Part shown: in pieces, positions 5,014-6,149 of the stretch
Layout: each line of letters starts with the position of its first letter
Position numbering within the stretch: the stretch's first letter is position 1
Origin: Pseudomonadota bacterium
GTDB lineage: Bacteria > Pseudomonadota > Alphaproteobacteria > Rickettsiales > SXRF01
Assembly (NCBI GenBank): GCA_028873275.1
Contig: JAGWLJ010000096.1
Span: forward strand, 1-6,149
Length of the DNA stretch: 6,149 bases
Direction: 5' to 3'
Notes under the pieces: generated by a model
Databases searched by the model: none
What the model was told of the DNA's origin: nothing
What the model saw: the letters and a program-made list of their open reading frames with translations, nothing else
Program-made: the position numbers and the translations under genes

Positions 5014-6149
5014 TCAATGCTCATGCACATACTGGCCCGGTGCGTCGGCCAGCGGCGGATAGGCTTTGCCGCCCATGGGCGGCGGGGCGGCCTGCGCGGA
5101 GGAATGGGCCGCCAGCCAGCTATGCCACGCCACCCACCACGAGCCGGGCCTGGCCTCCTGCTGTTTCATCCATTTATCCGGCAGCAGCGTGTGGCCGCCC
5201 CTCTTGCGCACGGCGAGGCGAAAGGCCCGACCCTCATGTCCCGGCTCGCTGATGATGCCGCCGTTATGGCCTTTGTTGGCCAGCGCGAAGGTGATCTCGG
5301 TTTCAGTCAGGTGATGGATTTTATACACCGATTTCCATGGCGCGATGTGATCCTTCTCTGTCGAGACGACGAACATCGGCCGGTCAATATCGCTCAGCTC
5401 CAGCGCGTGGCCGTCCACCACGTATTCGCCCTCGGCCAGGGAATTATGCAGGTAGAGCGAGCGCAGGTACTGGCTGTGCATGCGGTAGGGGAGGCGGGTG
5501 GCATCCTTGTCCCAGGCCATCAGGTCGAAGGCCTTGGCGCGGTCGCCCATCAGGTATTCCTCCATCATGCGGTGCCAGATCAGCTCGCGCGGCTGCAGCA
5601 GCTCGAAGGCTGCCGAGACCTGGTCGCCGCGCAGGTAGCCCTGCGAGAACATGACGTCTTCGAGATAGGTCAGCTGTGCCTCGTCGATGAAGGTCATCAG
5701 CCCGCCGGCATCGATGAAATCGGTCTGGGCGGCAAACAGGGTGATGGTGGCAAGAGAATCACGTTTTTTATTGGCCAGATACGCCGCCAGCATGGCCAGC
5801 AGCGTGCCGCCGATGCAATAGCCCACCGCATGCACCTTATGGCCGGTGATTTCCTGCGCCGCCTCCAGCGCTTTGAGCGCCCCTTCCTTGAGATAATCGG
5901 TGAAATCGACCTCGCGGTAGCGCGCATCGGGATTTTTCCACGAGATCATGAACACCGTATGGCCCTGCTCGACCAGGTAGCGCACCATGGAATTCGCCGG
6001 CGACAGGTCGAGGATATAATATTTCATGATCCAGGCCGGGATGATCAGCACTGGCTCGGGATAGGTTTTCTCCGTCTTCGGCGTATACTGGATCAGCTCG
6101 AACAGCGGGTTTCTGTAGATGATCGTGCCTTCGGTCAGCGCTACGTCTC
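5014..6149 (-). CDS. phaC: class I poly(3-hydroxyalkanoate) synthase (PhaC), N-terminus cut by window edge
   Basis: PhaC polymerises (R)-3-hydroxyacyl-CoA into polyhydroxyalkanoate at the surface of storage granules in the cytoplasm. About 377 residues are present, roughly two thirds of a class I enzyme (usually about 560-600). The frame is open at base 6149, so the GTG at 6051 is internal and not the start. The alpha/beta-hydrolase core is intact: PEPVLIIPAWIMKYYILDL leads into the fold. The lipase-like box GYCIGG contains the nucleophile cysteine (codon 5815-5817). The catalytic aspartate lies in STEKDHIAPW (codon 5350-5352) and the histidine in KGHNGGIISEPGH (codon 5266-5268). The C-terminus, GSWWVAWHSWLAAHS followed by a Pro-rich stretch, PPLADAPG and YVHEH, is typical of a long-form subgroup of class I enzymes. 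All three catalytic residues are present, so I expect activity. No other pha gene is in the window. Confidence 0.96.
   Translation of the reverse strand, partial: DVALTEGTIIYRNPLFELIQYTPKTEKTYPEPVLIIPAWIMKYYILDLSPANSMVRYLVEQGHTVFMISWKNPDARYREVDFTDYLKEGALKALEAAQEITGHKVHAVGYCIGGTLLAMLAAYLANKKRDSLATITLFAAQTDFIDAGGLMTFIDEAQLTYLEDVMFSQGYLRGDQVSAAFELLQPRELIWHRMMEEYLMGDRAKAFDLMAWDKDATRLPYRMHSQYLRSLYLHNSLAEGEYVVDGHALELSDIDRPMFVVSTEKDHIAPWKSVYKIHHLTETEITFALANKGHNGGIISEPGHEGRAFRLAVRKRGGHTLLPDKWMKQQEARPGSWWVAWHSWLAAHSSAQAAPPPMGGKAYPPLADAPGQYVHEH

Noticed and set aside
5040..5654. Plus-strand open frames opposite phaC
   Set aside because: They are Arg/Pro-rich antisense shadows of the PhaC coding frame, with no ribosome sites or recognisable products.

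Overview
The window looks like a proteobacterial chromosome segment, most likely from an alphaproteobacterium. The evidence is a ccoNOQP cbb3 oxidase operon behind an FNR/FixK-type box, a long-form class I PHA synthase, and a CsbD-family stress protein. The lineage is inferred from gene content and the genus cannot be named. Base composition is fairly GC-rich in the genes and AT-rich in the one real intergenic region. I see no mobile element, RNA gene or CRISPR array.

Bases 1-2853, minus strand: a microaerobic respiration operon read right to left. A perfect TTGAT-N4-ATCAA box (2840-2853) sits 41.5 bases upstream of a start point predicted from a -10-like hexamer (TAGATT, 2812-2817). The predicted transcript opens, after a leader of about 19 bases, with an undescribed 41-codon reading frame (2661-2786). 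That frame encodes a small hydrophobic or lipoprotein-like peptide, and its stop overlaps the ccoN start as ATGA. Then follow ccoN (catalytic subunit), ccoO (membrane monohaem cytochrome c), ccoQ (small membrane subunit) and the start of ccoP (dihaem cytochrome c, cut by the window edge). Every junction is overlapping, so the whole unit appears translationally coupled.

Bases 2854-3029: AT-rich divergent intergenic DNA between the cco promoter and a plus-strand pair. Bases 3030-3720, plus strand: a 62-residue CsbD-family protein, a perfect 13-bp hairpin, then an exported 141-residue protein of unknown function, rich in Asn and then in Gly/Ala.

Bases 3717-6149, minus strand: the C-terminal two thirds of a class I poly(3-hydroxyalkanoate) synthase (phaC), followed after 31 bases by a YcaD-like major facilitator superfamily transporter. 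The transporter and the exported-protein gene converge so tightly that both stop codons lie in one CTAG.

Together the genes fit a cell that copes with low oxygen and stress: a high-affinity oxidase induced by oxygen limitation, carbon storage as polyhydroxyalkanoate, and a stress-type small protein. I found no wholly new multi-gene system. The best candidates for something undescribed are the small ORF leading the cco operon and the Asn/Gly-rich exported protein beside CsbD.
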